Source: Marinobacter zhanjiangensis (lineage in GTDB: Bacteria > Pseudomonadota > Gammaproteobacteria > Pseudomonadales > Oleiphilaceae). Taken from it: a stretch of DNA of 64,000 nt. The translations under genes were made by a program, and so were the position numbers. This document shows positions 10,818 through 20,608 of this stretch, piece by piece. Where the stretch lies: assembly GCF_014651935.1 (NCBI RefSeq), contig NZ_BMXV01000002.1, forward strand, positions 496,001 to 560,000, read 5' to 3'. Positions within the stretch are counted from its first letter, which is position 1. Each line of letters opens with the position of its first letter. The notes beneath the pieces are model-generated. The model did not search any database. It was not told where the DNA came from and was given only the letters and a program-made list of their open reading frames with translations.

Positions 10818-11318
10818 ATGCGACTGACAACAAAGGGCCGCTATGCCGTAACCGCCATGCTGGACCTGGCTCTGCATGGTGATGAAGGGCCGGTCAGCCT
10901 GGCGGATATCTCCAGGCGTCAGGGTATTTCGCTGTCGTATCTCGAGCAGTTGTTTTCCCGTCTGCGGCGTGAAAAGCTGGTGATCAGTGTACGTGGCCCC
11001 GGCGGCGGGTATCGGCTGGGCCGGGCTGACGATCAGGTATTCATTGCCGATGTCGTGGATGCCGTCAACGAATCCCTGGATACGACGCGCTGTAATCACA
11101 AGGGCGATTGCCAGAACGGTGAGATGTGCCTGACCCATCACCTCTGGTCTGACCTGAGCGACCAGATCCATCAGTTCCTTAGCGGAATCAGCCTTGCCGA
11201 CCTCATGAACAAGCGTGAGATTCAGATCGTTGCCAGCCGCCAGGATGGCAGGCCGGAGTCTGATAACCGGACCGATACCATTAACACCGAGCGCCTGGGC
11301 AGCCGGGCGCCCGCCTGA
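10818..11318 (+). CDS. iscR: Fe-S cluster assembly transcriptional regulator IscR
   Basis: IscR is an Rrf2-family winged-helix repressor that senses [2Fe-2S] availability and, in many bacteria, controls both isc and suf genes. The 166-residue protein has the start [18 protein letters not shown], the helix-turn-helix [19 protein letters not shown] (about 37-55) and the wing [11 protein letters not shown]. The cluster ligands Cys92, Cys98, Cys104 and His107 are all present ([18 protein letters not shown]), at the same numbers as in E. coli. ATG 10818 is preferred over upstream in-frame codons, which lie in the promoter. iscS follows after 13 bases. The rest of the usual isc operon is absent here. 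Confidence 0.96.
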   Translation: MRLTTKGRYAVTAMLDLALHGDEGPVSLADISRRQGISLSYLEQLFSRLRREKLVISVRGPGGGYRLGRADDQVFIADVVDAVNESLDTTRCNHKGDCQNGEMCLTHHLWSDLSDQIHQFLSGISLADLMNKREIQIVASRQDGRPESDNRTDTINTERLGSRAPA

Positions 11319-11331
11319 CGTTTGCAGGAAC

Positions 11332-12504
11332 ATGAAAACACCGATCTATCTCGATTACGCCGCGACGACGCCTGTAGACCCGGCCGTTGCCGAAACCATG
11401 ACGGGCTATCTTACCCTTGATGGTGTGTTCGGCAACCCGGCCAGCCGTTCCCATGGCTTTGGCTGGCAGGCGGAAGCGGCCGTGGAGGGCGCCCGTCGCC
11501 AGGTTGCCCAGCTGATTGGTGCCGACCCGCGGGAGATCGTCTGGACGTCCGGCGCTACCGAGTCGGACAACCTGGCCATCAAGGGCGCCGTATCGGCCAA
11601 CCGCAGGGAAGGGCAGCGGCCCCACATCATTACCTCGGTGATCGAGCACAAGGCGGTACTGGATTCCTGTACCTGGCTGGAAAGCCAGGGTTGTGATGTC
11701 ACCCGCCTGACACCGGACAGCACCGGCAGCATCTCGGTGGACCAGGTAGAAAAAGCGCTGCGTCCCGAAACCCTGCTGGTCAGTCTGATGCTGGTGAACA
11801 ATGAGCTGGGTACGGTGAACGATCTTGCCCCCGTGGGCGAGCTGCTGCGACCGAGGGGTATACTGTTTCATGTTGACGCGGCCCAGGCTGCCGGCAAGAT
11901 GCCGGTTGACGCAGGGGCGCTCAAGGCAGACCTGATAGCGCTGTCCGCGCACAAGGTGTACGGGCCCAAGGGCATGGGGGCCCTGTTCGTGCGCCGCTCA
12001 CCGGATGTTCGCATAGACGCCCAGATCCATGGTGGCGGGCATGAGCGCGGTATGCGCTCGGGCACCCTGCCCACTCACCAGATAGCTGGCATGGGCAAGG
12101 CTTTCGAGCTGGCCGGCGCCGTGCTGGACGAGGAAATGGCTGTCATGGAATCGCTGCGTAGCCGATTCCTTGAGGGAATCGAGCCCCTGGAGGGGGTCCG
12201 GCTACATGGTCACCCGGACCGGCGGGTGCCCGGCATCCTCAATCTGGGATTCGAGGGTGTCGAAGCCGAGTCGATGATGCTGGGGCTGCGGGAGCTTGCG
12301 GTGTCCTCCGGTTCCGCCTGCGCGTCGGCTACCATGGAGCCATCTTACGTACTGACCGCCATTGGCCTCAGTGATGCACAGGCCCATACCGGGTTACGTT
12401 TTTCGCTGGGGCGGTTTACCACCGCAGAAGAAGTTGACCATGCGGTGGATCAGATCAATACCGTGGTCAGCCGTCTGCGGGAACGCCGTCGCGCCCCGGC
12501 CTGA
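11332..12504 (+). CDS. iscS: Cysteine desulfurase IscS, short C-terminus
   Basis: IscS is a PLP enzyme that takes sulfur from L-cysteine as a protein persulfide for Fe-S clusters and tRNA thiolation. The 390-residue protein keeps the catalytic residues: His106 (EHKAVL), the PLP lysine Lys208 ([10 protein letters not shown]) and the persulfide Cys330 in [14 protein letters not shown]. It ends [10 protein letters not shown]. That is about 16 residues shorter than the 404-residue E. coli protein and lacks the terminal EWAHH segment implicated in IscU docking. The start [14 protein letters not shown] at 11332 is canonical; the longer frame from 11215 lies in iscR. No iscU, iscA, hscBA or fdx follows; the next gene is ndk. 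Confidence 0.95.
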   Translation: MKTPIYLDYAATTPVDPAVAETMTGYLTLDGVFGNPASRSHGFGWQAEAAVEGARRQVAQLIGADPREIVWTSGATESDNLAIKGAVSANRREGQRPHIITSVIEHKAVLDSCTWLESQGCDVTRLTPDSTGSISVDQVEKALRPETLLVSLMLVNNELGTVNDLAPVGELLRPRGILFHVDAAQAAGKMPVDAGALKADLIALSAHKVYGPKGMGALFVRRSPDVRIDAQIHGGGHERGMRSGTLPTHQIAGMGKAFELAGAVLDEEMAVMESLRSRFLEGIEPLEGVRLHGHPDRRVPGILNLGFEGVEAESMMLGLRELAVSSGSACASATMEPSYVLTAIGLSDAQAHTGLRFSLGRFTTAEEVDHAVDQINTVVSRLRERRRAPA

Positions 12505-12527
12505 AGTCCTCATCCGCCTGTCAACGG

Positions 12528-12573
12528 AAGGGGCCCGCTGTCGGTAGGCAGCCGGCCCCTTACTGCGTATAAT
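12528..12573 (+). promoter_or_regulatory. Hairpin after iscS and probable ndk promoter
   Basis: AAGGGGCC (12528-12535) pairs with GGCCCCTT (12554-12561), with a further GCTG/CAGC pairing inside. No T-run follows, so it is at best a weak terminator. Overlapping it are TAGGCA (12545-12550), a 17-base spacer and a perfect TATAAT (12568-12573), a likely ndk promoter. Confidence 0.5.
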
Positions 12574-12618
12574 CTCAGTCCGGAATTCTGACCTGAAACC
12601 CAACTGGAGCAAATGATT

Positions 12619-13047
12619 ATGTCCAATGAGCGTACGCTCTCCATCGTGAAGCCGGATGCCGTCGCCAAGAACGTTATCGGTGAGATCTACACCCGTTTCG
12701 AAAAAGCCGGCCTGAAAATCGTCGCCGCCAAGATGATGCACCTGTCCCAGGAGCAGGCGGAAGGCTTCTACGCTGAGCACAAGGAGCGCCCGTTCTTTCC
12801 GGACCTGGTTGCCTTCATGACCTCCGGCCCGGTTGTGGTTCAGGTGCTCGAAGGCGAGGGTGCCATCACCAAAAACCGTGATCTCATGGGGGCTACCAAC
12901 CCCAAAGAAGCCGAAGCCGGCACCATTCGTGCGGATTTCGCCGAGTCCATCGACGCCAACGCCGTCCATGGCTCTGATTCCGCGGCTTCCGCTGAGCGCG
13001 AGATTGCCTATTTTTTCAACGACAGTGAAATCTGCCCCCGCGGCTGA
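12619..13047 (+). CDS. ndk: Nucleoside diphosphate kinase
   Basis: Ndk transfers the gamma phosphate of ATP to nucleoside diphosphates through a phosphohistidine, balancing NTP and dNTP pools in the cytoplasm. The 142-residue protein has [18 protein letters not shown] at the start, [15 protein letters not shown] near residue 72, RDLMGATNP near 90 and the active-site NAVHGSDS near 118. I chose ATG 12619 because the GGAG site (12606-12609) is 9 bases away. The ATG at 12613 is only 3 bases from it. Confidence 0.96.
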   Translation: MSNERTLSIVKPDAVAKNVIGEIYTRFEKAGLKIVAAKMMHLSQEQAEGFYAEHKERPFFPDLVAFMTSGPVVVQVLEGEGAITKNRDLMGATNPKEAEAGTIRADFAESIDANAVHGSDSAASAEREIAYFFNDSEICPRG

Positions 13048-13055
13048 AGCTGTCC

Positions 13056-13075
13056 GGGGCGGCTTCGGCCGCCCC
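13056..13075 (+). other. UUCG-tetraloop hairpin between ndk and rlmN
   Basis: GGGGCGGC and GCCGCCCC form a perfect 8-base-pair stem closed by a TTCG loop, an exceptionally stable RNA hairpin. There is no T-run, so it looks more like a 3'-end stabiliser or processing/attenuation element than a classical terminator. Confidence 0.6.
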
Positions 13076-13100
13076 GCCTGTTATCTGATCGAGAATGACC

Positions 13101-14213
13101 ATGACAACTGCTGTAGAAAAGACCAACCTGCTGGGAATGCCCAAGGCCAAGCTTGAGGCGTTCTTCGAGTCCATGGGGGAGAAACGCTTCCGTGCGACCC
13201 AGGTTCTGCAGTGGATGCACCAGCGTGGCGCGGACGATTTCGATCAGATGACCAACATGAGCAAGGCCCTGCGGGAGAAGCTCAAGCTGGTGGCAGAGGT
13301 TCGCGGCCCGGAAGTGGTCTACGATGAAACCTCGAAAGACGGCACTCGCAAGTGGGTCATGCGCATGGATTCCGGCAATAGTGTGGAAACCGTGCTGATA
13401 CCGGACGGCGAGCGGGGCACTTTGTGTGTCTCCTCCCAGATTGGTTGCAGTCTTGACTGCACCTTCTGTTCCACCGGCAAGCGCGGCTTCAACCGCAACC
13501 TGACCGCCGCCGAAATCATCGGGCAGGTATGGGTGGCGCGCAAGGCGTTCATGCCGTTCGAACCGAATGGCGACCGGCCGATTACCAACGTAGTCATGAT
13601 GGGCATGGGCGAACCCCTGCTCAACTTCGACAACGTGGTGGATGCCATGAACCTGATGATGGAAGACCTGGCCTATGGCATTTCCAAGCGCCGGGTCACG
13701 GTGAGCACATCCGGCGTAATTCCGGCACTGGATCGGCTGGGGGAGGTGAGTGATGTGTCCCTCGCGATTTCCCTGCACGCTCCCAATGATGAGCTGCGCA
13801 ATCAACTGGTGCCGCTCAACCGGAAATATCCGATTGCCGATCTGCTGGCGGCGACCCGTCGTTACCTGAGCGGTCTGCCCGACAAGCGCAAGGCCACTAT
13901 CGAGTACACGGTTATCGAGAACATGAACGACCAGCCCGAGCATGCCCATGAGCTGGCCGTTGTCTTGCGCGGGTTACCTTGCAAGATCAACCTGATTCCT
14001 TTCAACCCGTTTCCGGAGAGCGATTTCCGGCGGCCGAGCATGAATGCGACCCGGCGTTTCCAGAAAATTCTCAATGAAGCGGGGTACATCACAACCATCC
14101 GGACCACAAGAGGCGATGATATCGACGCTGCATGTGGCCAGCTTGTTGGTCGCGTGGACGACCGGACAAAACGCAGCCAGCGTTACATACCAGTTCAGCA
14201 GATGACTCCCTAA
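13101..14213 (+). CDS. rlmN: Dual-specificity rRNA/tRNA adenine C2-methyltransferase RlmN
   Basis: RlmN is a radical-SAM enzyme that methylates C2 of A2503 in 23S rRNA and A37 in some tRNAs. The 370-residue protein has the cluster motif CSLDCTFC near residue 117 within [20 protein letters not shown]. The [12 protein letters not shown] segment follows near 170, then ISLHAPND near 225 and a C-terminal [11 protein letters not shown] with the methyl-accepting Cys. I prefer ATG 13101 because GAG at 13091-13093 is correctly spaced; the ATG at 13095 would be too close. The downstream gene order pilW-rodZ-ispG is the common one. Confidence 0.96.
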   Translation: MTTAVEKTNLLGMPKAKLEAFFESMGEKRFRATQVLQWMHQRGADDFDQMTNMSKALREKLKLVAEVRGPEVVYDETSKDGTRKWVMRMDSGNSVETVLIPDGERGTLCVSSQIGCSLDCTFCSTGKRGFNRNLTAAEIIGQVWVARKAFMPFEPNGDRPITNVVMMGMGEPLLNFDNVVDAMNLMMEDLAYGISKRRVTVSTSGVIPALDRLGEVSDVSLAISLHAPNDELRNQLVPLNRKYPIADLLAATRRYLSGLPDKRKATIEYTVIENMNDQPEHAHELAVVLRGLPCKINLIPFNPFPESDFRRPSMNATRRFQKILNEAGYITTIRTTRGDDIDAACGQLVGRVDDRTKRSQRYIPVQQMTP

Positions 14214-14240
14214 CACTTGCCAAGGCTTCAGGAAAACTTC

Positions 14241-15068
14241 ATGCGCCCAGTATTGTCAGAACAATTGTCAGGCCGTTTCCGGATTACCCTGTCTGTGTGC
14301 ATGTTACTGGCGTCCGTCCTGTTCGCCGGCTGCGTCACGGTGACCGACAGCCGCTTTGCACAGGAAGAAGACGAAGACAAGGCGGTCGACAATTACGTGA
14401 AACTGGCTACCGCCTATCTCTCCCAGGGCAATTACGACCGCTCCCGCATGCACCTGGAACGGGCGCTGGAGCTTCAGCCCAACGATGCCGGCGCACTGGC
14501 TACCCAGGGCATACTCTATCAGCGCGAAGGTGAGCCTGAACTGGCGGAGGAAGCTTACCGCAAGGCCTTGAGCAGTGATTCCGGTTACACCCGGGGCCGG
14601 GTCTTTTACGGGGCGTTCCTGTATGGCAGGGACCGCTATGAGGAGGCCCGGGAGCAGTTTCGCCTGGCCAGCCGCGACACCGGTTATGATGACCGCGCTT
14701 CGGTATTCTACAACCTCGGCCGGGCCAGCGAGAAAATGGAAGACATGGACGCTGCGGTAAAGGCCTACCGCCGGGCCCTGGACCTGGGCCGGGGCGATCC
14801 CCGCTGGCTGCTGGCGCTGTCCCGTTCCCTGCTGGCCACTGGCGACTACGGTGCGGCGGCGCGCTACTACGACCGGCTGCGGAGCATGATGGAGCGTAAC
14901 CCTGAGCTTGAGCACTCGCCGGAAAGCCTGCTGGTGGGCATTCAGATTGCGCGGCATTTTCGCAACTACGACCAGGAATCAAGCCTGGCACTGCTGCTAC
15001 GTAACCGCTATCCGGATTCAGAAGAGTACAGACAATATAAGGTAATATTGGCCGATGACAACGGATAA
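14241..15068 (+). CDS. pilW: Type IV pilus biogenesis/stability lipoprotein PilW (PilF)
   Basis: This is an outer-membrane lipoprotein pilotin that helps PilQ secretin assemble and localise. The 275-residue protein has a lipoprotein signal: basic start, hydrophobic stretch and lipobox LFAGC, giving Cys near residue 33. About five or six tetratricopeptide repeats follow (for example AVDNYVKLATAYLSQGNYDR and AVKAYRRALDLGRGDPRWLL). ATG 14241 has AGGA at 14230-14233; the longer TTG start at 14217 is less likely. The gene overlaps rodZ by 14 bases. Its place between rlmN and rodZ is the standard gammaproteobacterial one. Confidence 0.93.
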   Translation: MRPVLSEQLSGRFRITLSVCMLLASVLFAGCVTVTDSRFAQEEDEDKAVDNYVKLATAYLSQGNYDRSRMHLERALELQPNDAGALATQGILYQREGEPELAEEAYRKALSSDSGYTRGRVFYGAFLYGRDRYEEAREQFRLASRDTGYDDRASVFYNLGRASEKMEDMDAAVKAYRRALDLGRGDPRWLLALSRSLLATGDYGAAARYYDRLRSMMERNPELEHSPESLLVGIQIARHFRNYDQESSLALLLRNRYPDSEEYRQYKVILADDNG

Positions 15069-16131
15069 AGCGAGCCAGGACGCCGGCCAGCCAAAAGCAG
15101 GTGAACGACTGCGGCAAGCCCGTGAAGTTGCCGGCCTGTCGGTGGCTGAGGTGGCGGCCAAGCAACATCTGAGACCTGCGATTATCAGCGCCATTGAAAG
15201 TTGCGACTATCGCAGTATCGACAGCGAACTCTTTCTCAAGGGTTATGTCCGCGCTTACGCCACACAGGTGGGCATTGACCCTGACAGTATCGTGCGTCAG
15301 CTGGACAAGGAGCTGGAGCCGCTGCGGCAGGAACAGGAGGCCCGTGCCGAGGAAAACCCTCTGGTGACCATAGAGCGCCGTAAGCGCCGTAAGCTCCGGA
15401 TAGCCAGAATTGTGATGGTGCTGGCGGCTCTCGCCGTGTTGGTCTATGCCGGTTCGCTCTATCTTGCAAACCAGGAGACGCAACTTGACGAGACCGGGCC
15501 CGGAGAAACCGTAACCGGCGAGTCGGAACAGGCTGACGCCCCGGTTTCAGGGGATTCTTCCGGTGACGCCGCAACGGGTACGGACGATTCGCCCGCCGCA
15601 GACACTCCGGTAACGGATGCAGAACCCCTGACAGAAGCGCCGGTGACCACAGAAAGCGAGGCCCCGGAGCCCTCTGTCCCGGACCAGGCCGTGGAAGCCA
15701 CCGGTGAACCCGAAGCCATTGCTGAACCGGACGTCGCCCCGTCGGTCGGGGAAGCCGGGCCCTCGCCTGAACTTTCCCCGCAACCCGTCACCGAGCCGGC
15801 ACCGGTGGTGGCAGAAAATGGCGCAGGCGTTTCCGGTGACAATGAGGTGTCGTCCGGGCAGGAATCCGGGGCACCGGTGGATAACGAAGGGCGCCTGGTA
15901 GTGGAATTTTCCGGCGACTGCTGGATTCAGGTGCAGGACAGTAGCGGACGTACGCTGGCAGCCGAGCTGCGCCGCGCAGGCGAAACGCTCGAGGTGACCG
16001 GTGAAGGACCCTTACGGGTGGTTATCGGTGCCGTCAGTGCGGTGTCGGCCCTCAGTTACAGCGGGGAGACGGTAGACCTGAGTGAACGCCGGACCTCCAA
16101 TAACCGGCTGGAACTGACACTGTCGGATTAA
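15055..16131 (+). CDS. rodZ: Cytoskeleton protein RodZ
   Basis: RodZ is a bitopic inner-membrane protein that links MreB filaments to the elongasome and sets rod shape. The 358-residue protein has an N-terminal Cro/C1-type helix-turn-helix (about residues 15-75; AGERLRQAREVAGLSVAEVA, then SELFLKGYVRAYA) that binds MreB. One membrane helix follows at about 115-137 after a basic run (RRKRRKLR). A long acidic, Pro/Thr/Glu-rich periplasmic linker spans about 140-275. A C-terminal beta domain (LVVEFSGDCWIQVQDSSGRT) ends the protein. Translation is coupled to pilW by a 14-base overlap. Confidence 0.94.
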   Translation: MTTDKASQDAGQPKAGERLRQAREVAGLSVAEVAAKQHLRPAIISAIESCDYRSIDSELFLKGYVRAYATQVGIDPDSIVRQLDKELEPLRQEQEARAEENPLVTIERRKRRKLRIARIVMVLAALAVLVYAGSLYLANQETQLDETGPGETVTGESEQADAPVSGDSSGDAATGTDDSPAADTPVTDAEPLTEAPVTTESEAPEPSVPDQAVEATGEPEAIAEPDVAPSVGEAGPSPELSPQPVTEPAPVVAENGAGVSGDNEVSSGQESGAPVDNEGRLVVEFSGDCWIQVQDSSGRTLAAELRRAGETLEVTGEGPLRVVIGAVSAVSALSYSGETVDLSERRTSNNRLELTLSD

Positions 16132-16213
16132 CTGTCATACGGGTGCCCGGCAACCCGGGTATCCTGTTATGGTTCAGGTACTCCTCCACTCTTTCATATC
16201 GGTTTGATGGTTT

Positions 16214-17332
16214 ATGAAGCTCGAATCTCCCATTAAAAGACGCAAGTCGCGGCAGATCATGGTGGGCAATGTGCCGGTGGGTGGTGATGCGCCCATTGCC
16301 GTGCAGAGCATGACCAACACAGAAACCTGCGACGTTAATGCGACCGTGGCCCAGATTGAGGCCCTGCAACTGGCCGGTGCCGATATTGTGCGGGTGTCGG
16401 TACCCTCCATGGATGCCGCCGAGGCATTCGGGAAAATCCGTCAGCGGGTGTCGCTTCCGCTGGTTGCCGATATCCACTTTGACCACAAGATTGCCCTGCG
16501 GGTGGCGGAACTGGGCGTTGACTGCCTGCGCATCAACCCTGGCAATATTGGTCGTGAGGACCGGGTCAGTGCGGTGATCCAGGCGGCCCGTGATCGTGGC
16601 ATCCCCATGCGTATCGGCGTCAATGCCGGCTCCCTGGGCAAGGACCTGCAGCGCAAGTACGGCGAGCCGACGGCGGATGCCCTGGTGGAGTCGGCGATGC
16701 GCCACGTTGATATCCTCGACCGCTACGACTTCCAGGACTTCAAGGTGAGCCTGAAGGCCTCCGAAGTGTTCATGACGGTTGACGCCTACCGCAAGATTGC
16801 CGGTCAGATCGAACAGCCCCTGCACCTGGGCATTACCGAGGCAGGCGGGTTCCGTTCCGGCACGGTAAAGTCGTCGGTGGGCCTGGGGATGCTGCTGATG
16901 GACGGTATCGGCGATACCATCCGGGTGTCCCTGGCGGCAGATCCGGTGCAGGAGATCAAGGTCGGTTTCGACATCCTCAAGAGCCTGCGCCTGCGCAGCC
17001 ATGGCATCAACTTCGTGGCATGCCCGAGCTGTTCGCGCCAGAACTTCGATGTCATCCAGACCATGAACGACCTGGAAGCCCGGCTGGAAGATATCAATGT
17101 GCCCCTGGATGTCGCCATCATTGGTTGCATCGTCAACGGTCCCGGCGAGGCCAAGGTGGCGGATCTGGGCCTGACCGGCGGTTCTCCGAAAAACCTTTTC
17201 TACGCGGCTGGCAAACCCGACCAGAAACTGGACAATGCCACTCTCACCGATGACCTCGAGCGGCTGATCCGGGAAGAAGCGGCGCGTCGCAAGGAGCGGG
17301 AAGAATCGATTATTGCGAAATCCGGCCAGTAA
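16214..17332 (+). CDS. ispG: 4-hydroxy-3-methylbut-2-enyl diphosphate synthase (flavodoxin), IspG
   Basis: IspG carries out the sixth step of the MEP isoprenoid pathway, reductively opening MEcPP to HMBPP with a [4Fe-4S] cluster. The 372-residue protein has [19 protein letters not shown] near residue 30, a TIM-barrel core with RINPGNIG near 105, and cluster ligands in [13 protein letters not shown] (two Cys, near 270) and [10 protein letters not shown] (one Cys, near 305). The ATG at 16214 gives [18 protein letters not shown]. The enzyme depends on cellular Fe-S supply, which matters given the reduced isc locus upstream. Intergenic bases 16132-16213 show no clear promoter. Confidence 0.97.
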   Translation: MKLESPIKRRKSRQIMVGNVPVGGDAPIAVQSMTNTETCDVNATVAQIEALQLAGADIVRVSVPSMDAAEAFGKIRQRVSLPLVADIHFDHKIALRVAELGVDCLRINPGNIGREDRVSAVIQAARDRGIPMRIGVNAGSLGKDLQRKYGEPTADALVESAMRHVDILDRYDFQDFKVSLKASEVFMTVDAYRKIAGQIEQPLHLGITEAGGFRSGTVKSSVGLGMLLMDGIGDTIRVSLAADPVQEIKVGFDILKSLRLRSHGINFVACPSCSRQNFDVIQTMNDLEARLEDINVPLDVAIIGCIVNGPGEAKVADLGLTGGSPKNLFYAAGKPDQKLDNATLTDDLERLIREEAARRKEREESIIAKSGQ

Positions 17333-17373
17333 CCAGCGCTGGCCGGCGCTACCAACACGAGAAAGGTTCTACT

Positions 17374-18657
17374 TTGGCTAAGATTCAGGCAATCCGCGGG
17401 ATGAACGATATCCTGCCCGAACAGACCCCGGTATGGCAGTTCCTCGAATCAGCAGTAAGGGAAGTCCTGGGAGCCTACGGCTACCAGGAAATCCGTATGC
17501 CGGTGGTGGAGCATACCGAGTTGTTCCGGCGCTCCATCGGGGAAGTGACCGACATCGTCGAAAAGGAAATGTACACCTTCGATGATCGTAACGGAGACAG
17601 CCTGACCCTGAGGCCGGAAGGTACCGCCGGCTGCGTGCGAGCGGCGGAGGAGCATGGACTGCTGTTCAACCAGAGCCGGCGCCTCTGGTACACGGGCCCC
17701 ATGTTCCGCCATGAACGTCCCCAGAAGGGCCGCTATCGCCAGTTCCATCAGATTGGCGTGGAATGCTTCGGCATGGATGGCCCGGATATCGATGCCGAGC
17801 TGCTCATTCTCACCGCCCGCCTGTGGCAGTCCCTGGGGCTGGAAGAGCACACCCGTCTGGAAATCAATAGCATCGGCACATCGGAAGCCCGGGCGGAGTT
17901 CCGTCAGGCCCTGGTGGACTATCTTGGCGATTACCGCTCGGACCTGGATCCGGACAGCCAGCGGCGGTTGCTGACCAACCCGCTGCGCATTCTCGATTCC
18001 AAGAACACCGAGACCCAGAAGATTCTGGAAAAGGCGCCGGTGCTGGATGATTTCCTGGACGACGAATCCCGCGAGCACTTTGAGCAGCTTACCACCATGC
18101 TGGAAGCCGCCGGTGTGCCCTATACCGTCAACCATCGTCTGGTACGGGGCCTGGATTACTACGGCAAGACCGTGTTCGAGTGGGTGACCGACAGCCTTGG
18201 CGCCCAGGGCACCATCTGCGCCGGTGGCCGTTATGACGGCCTGGTGGAGCAGCTTGGTGGCCGACCAACGGCGGCGGTAGGCTTCGCCATGGGTATGGAG
18301 CGGCTGATACTGCTGCTGGAAACCCTCGGGCTGGTACCGGCCGAGGTCAATGACGACGCCGACATCTACGTAACGGCCATGGGCGAAAAGGCGACCATCG
18401 AGGCCTTCACGGTCAGTGAGCTGCTGCGTTCGGCGTTGCCGGGGCGCACGGTGGTTACCCATTGCGGTGGTGGCAGCTTCAAGAGCCAGATGAAAAAGGC
18501 CGATCGCAGCGGCGCCCGGGTGGCGGTTATCATTGGTGAAAACGAGGTCAGTGAGGGCATTGTCGGCCTCAAGTACCTGCGCGAAGACGGTGAACAGGAG
18601 CAGGTGGCCCGGGATCAGGCCGGCAGCCACCTGGCGAGCCGTCTGGGTCTGGCCTGA
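17374..18657 (+). CDS. hisS: Histidyl-tRNA synthetase
   Basis: This is a class II aminoacyl-tRNA synthetase charging tRNA-His. The 427-residue protein has motif 1 ([19 protein letters not shown]), motif 2 ([20 protein letters not shown], near residue 112), the histidine-binding segments [15 protein letters not shown] near 257 and [13 protein letters not shown] near 285, and motif 3 ([11 protein letters not shown]). The C-terminal anticodon-binding domain runs from about residue 325. The start is TTG at 17374, giving the conserved [23 protein letters not shown] (17361-17366) is correctly spaced and no better ATG exists. Confidence 0.97.
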   Translation: MAKIQAIRGMNDILPEQTPVWQFLESAVREVLGAYGYQEIRMPVVEHTELFRRSIGEVTDIVEKEMYTFDDRNGDSLTLRPEGTAGCVRAAEEHGLLFNQSRRLWYTGPMFRHERPQKGRYRQFHQIGVECFGMDGPDIDAELLILTARLWQSLGLEEHTRLEINSIGTSEARAEFRQALVDYLGDYRSDLDPDSQRRLLTNPLRILDSKNTETQKILEKAPVLDDFLDDESREHFEQLTTMLEAAGVPYTVNHRLVRGLDYYGKTVFEWVTDSLGAQGTICAGGRYDGLVEQLGGRPTAAVGFAMGMERLILLLETLGLVPAEVNDDADIYVTAMGEKATIEAFTVSELLRSALPGRTVVTHCGGGSFKSQMKKADRSGARVAVIIGENEVSEGIVGLKYLREDGEQEQVARDQAGSHLASRLGLA

Positions 18658-18746
18658 GCGGGCAACGGGCGCGGGACGAATTGCAACTCATAACGGATAC
18701 GTACAACTCATAAGTAAAACAGGAAAGCACACTCACGGGAGTCAAC

Positions 18747-19406
18747 ATGGCCGAAATGCGGACCGAAGAAGAACAGATTGAAGCCATCAAGCAGTGGTGG
18801 AAGAAGAACGGCAGCTCGCTGCTGATCGGCATCGGCCTGGCTCTGGCCCTGGTGTTTGGCTGGCAGGCCTGGCAGAACCATCAGGCCAACAAGCAGGCAG
18901 AGGCCGCCGCCGACTTTGCCGAACTGATGCAACAGGCACAGCAGGCATCCGGAGAGGAAGACCGTGAGTCGGTGACCTATCTGGCAAACCAGGTCCGCGA
19001 GCAACATGGTGATACCACCTACGCGGTCTATGCCATGCTGATTCTGGCCAACCAGCAGATGATGGCTGATGGTGATCCCGCCGCCGCCGCGGAAACCCTG
19101 CAATGGGCACTGGACCAGTCCGGCTCCAGCGATGCCCTGTCACTGGTGGTCCGTACTCGTCTGGCGCGGGCCCAGTATGGCGCCGGGGAGCTGGATGATG
19201 CCCTGGCCACGGTACGCGGTGCTGATGATACCGGTGCGTTCGAAGGTCTCCTGGCGGAACTTGAAGGCGATATTCTGGTCGCCAGTGGTGATACGGCTGG
19301 CGCCGAAGAGGCCTACCTCCGGGCCCGTGATTCCGGGCGCATGGAAGGAAGCATCGGCCTGCTGCAGCGCAAACTGGACAATCTGGCCATCGGGAGTGAT
19401 GCCTGA
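18747..19406 (+). CDS. yfgM: YfgM-family ancillary SecYEG/periplasmic chaperone protein
   Basis: In E. coli YfgM is a bitopic membrane protein bound to PpiD and SecYEG, passing exported proteins to periplasmic chaperones. The 219-residue protein starts with a charged cytoplasmic segment (MAEMRTEEEQIEAIKQWWKK). A membrane helix follows at about residues 23-42 (SLLIGIGLALALVFGWQAW), then a periplasmic TPR-like helical domain (TYAVYAMLILANQQM; MEGSIGLLQRKLDNLAIG). The position between hisS and bamB is the conserved one. Its stop codon shares one base with the bamB start. Confidence 0.92.
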   Translation: MAEMRTEEEQIEAIKQWWKKNGSSLLIGIGLALALVFGWQAWQNHQANKQAEAAADFAELMQQAQQASGEEDRESVTYLANQVREQHGDTTYAVYAMLILANQQMMADGDPAAAAETLQWALDQSGSSDALSLVVRTRLARAQYGAGELDDALATVRGADDTGAFEGLLAELEGDILVASGDTAGAEEAYLRARDSGRMEGSIGLLQRKLDNLAIGSDA

Positions 19407-20575
19407 TGAGGGGGGCGACGTTGACGTCTGTGTTGAAACCGCTGGTGGTTCTGGCCCTGACAGGGTCCTTTCTGGCGGGGTGCAGTTCCACGGAAAACTT
19501 CGAGGAGCCGGACCCGGTGCCCGAAGTGGTATCGACGGTGACCCTGGAATCGGAATGGTCGCTGAATGTCGGCGACGGCTATGATGGCCAGTACCTGCAT
19601 CTGGAGCCCACCATTATCGGCGGCAGCCTGTATGCGGTGTCCGCGGATGGTGAGTTGCTGGCGGTAGGCCCGGCGACCGGTGACGTGCGCTGGCGCCGGG
19701 ACCTGGATGAGCAGATCATGGCCGGTGTGGGGGGCGACAGCCGCCACCTTTACCTGGTGACCGTTGATGCCGAGTTGCTGGCCCTCAACCGCGACAATGG
19801 TGACGAAGTCTGGCGCCTGCGCATGCCCAATGAGGTGCTGGCCGCACCCCAGTCCAATGGCAATCTGGTGCTGTCGCAGACCATTGATGGCAAGGTGGTG
19901 GCCGCTGATGCCGCCAGTGGCGAACGTCTGTGGCAATATGATGCGCCCGCGCCATCCCTGTCGGTGCGTGACACCGGCGCACCCGTGGTCGGTAGTGAGA
20001 TGGCGCTGGCGACCTTCGCCAATGGCCGGGTGGTGGCCCTGTCCACCGACAATGGCCAGCCGGTGTGGCAATATACCGTGGGCGAGCCTGCCGGCCGCAC
20101 TGAACTGGAACGACTGGTGGATGTCACCGCGCAGCCGGTGATTGTCGAGGGTGCGGCCCTGGTGGCCGGGTACCAGGGTAAGCTGGCACTGGTGGATATC
20201 CGCAACGGACAAGAGATCTGGAGCCGCGCCACGTCAACCTTCCACAGCCCGGCCCTGGCACCCGGCAAGGTGTTTATTGCCCGTGACAATGGCGATGTGG
20301 TGGGCCTTGATGCCAGCAATCTCGAGGAAGTCTGGGTACAGGATGCGCTGTCCTGGCGTCGGCTGTCAGCGCCGGCCACCATTGGCGATCAGCTGGTGGT
20401 CGGAGACTTTGAGGGCTACCTTCATATCCTGTCCCAGGAGAATGGCCAGCTCCAGGGTCAGCTGGAGTTTGATGACGAAGGCATCCGCGCGCCCATGCTG
20501 AGCTGGGAAAACCGGCTGATAGTCTATGGCAATGGCGGACGCCTTGCCGTGTTTACCCTCGAGAATCGGGAATAA
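19406..20575 (+). CDS. bamB: Outer membrane protein assembly factor BamB
   Basis: BamB is an outer-membrane lipoprotein of the BAM complex and binds BamA POTRA domains. The 389-residue protein has a lipoprotein signal with lipobox LAGC (Cys near residue 26). An eight-bladed PQQ-type beta-propeller follows, with recurrent strands such as GSLYAVSADGELLAVGPATG, AELLALNRDNGDEVWR, GKVVAADAASGERLWQY and GKLALVDIRNGQEIWS. It overlaps yfgM by one base (TGATG arrangement) and precedes der, the conserved order. Confidence 0.96.
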   Translation: MRGATLTSVLKPLVVLALTGSFLAGCSSTENFEEPDPVPEVVSTVTLESEWSLNVGDGYDGQYLHLEPTIIGGSLYAVSADGELLAVGPATGDVRWRRDLDEQIMAGVGGDSRHLYLVTVDAELLALNRDNGDEVWRLRMPNEVLAAPQSNGNLVLSQTIDGKVVAADAASGERLWQYDAPAPSLSVRDTGAPVVGSEMALATFANGRVVALSTDNGQPVWQYTVGEPAGRTELERLVDVTAQPVIVEGAALVAGYQGKLALVDIRNGQEIWSRATSTFHSPALAPGKVFIARDNGDVVGLDASNLEEVWVQDALSWRRLSAPATIGDQLVVGDFEGYLHILSQENGQLQGQLEFDDEGIRAPMLSWENRLIVYGNGGRLAVFTLENRE

Positions 20576-20608
20576 CCCGATTCTCACGTTCATTTCAGGC
20601 AGATATTG

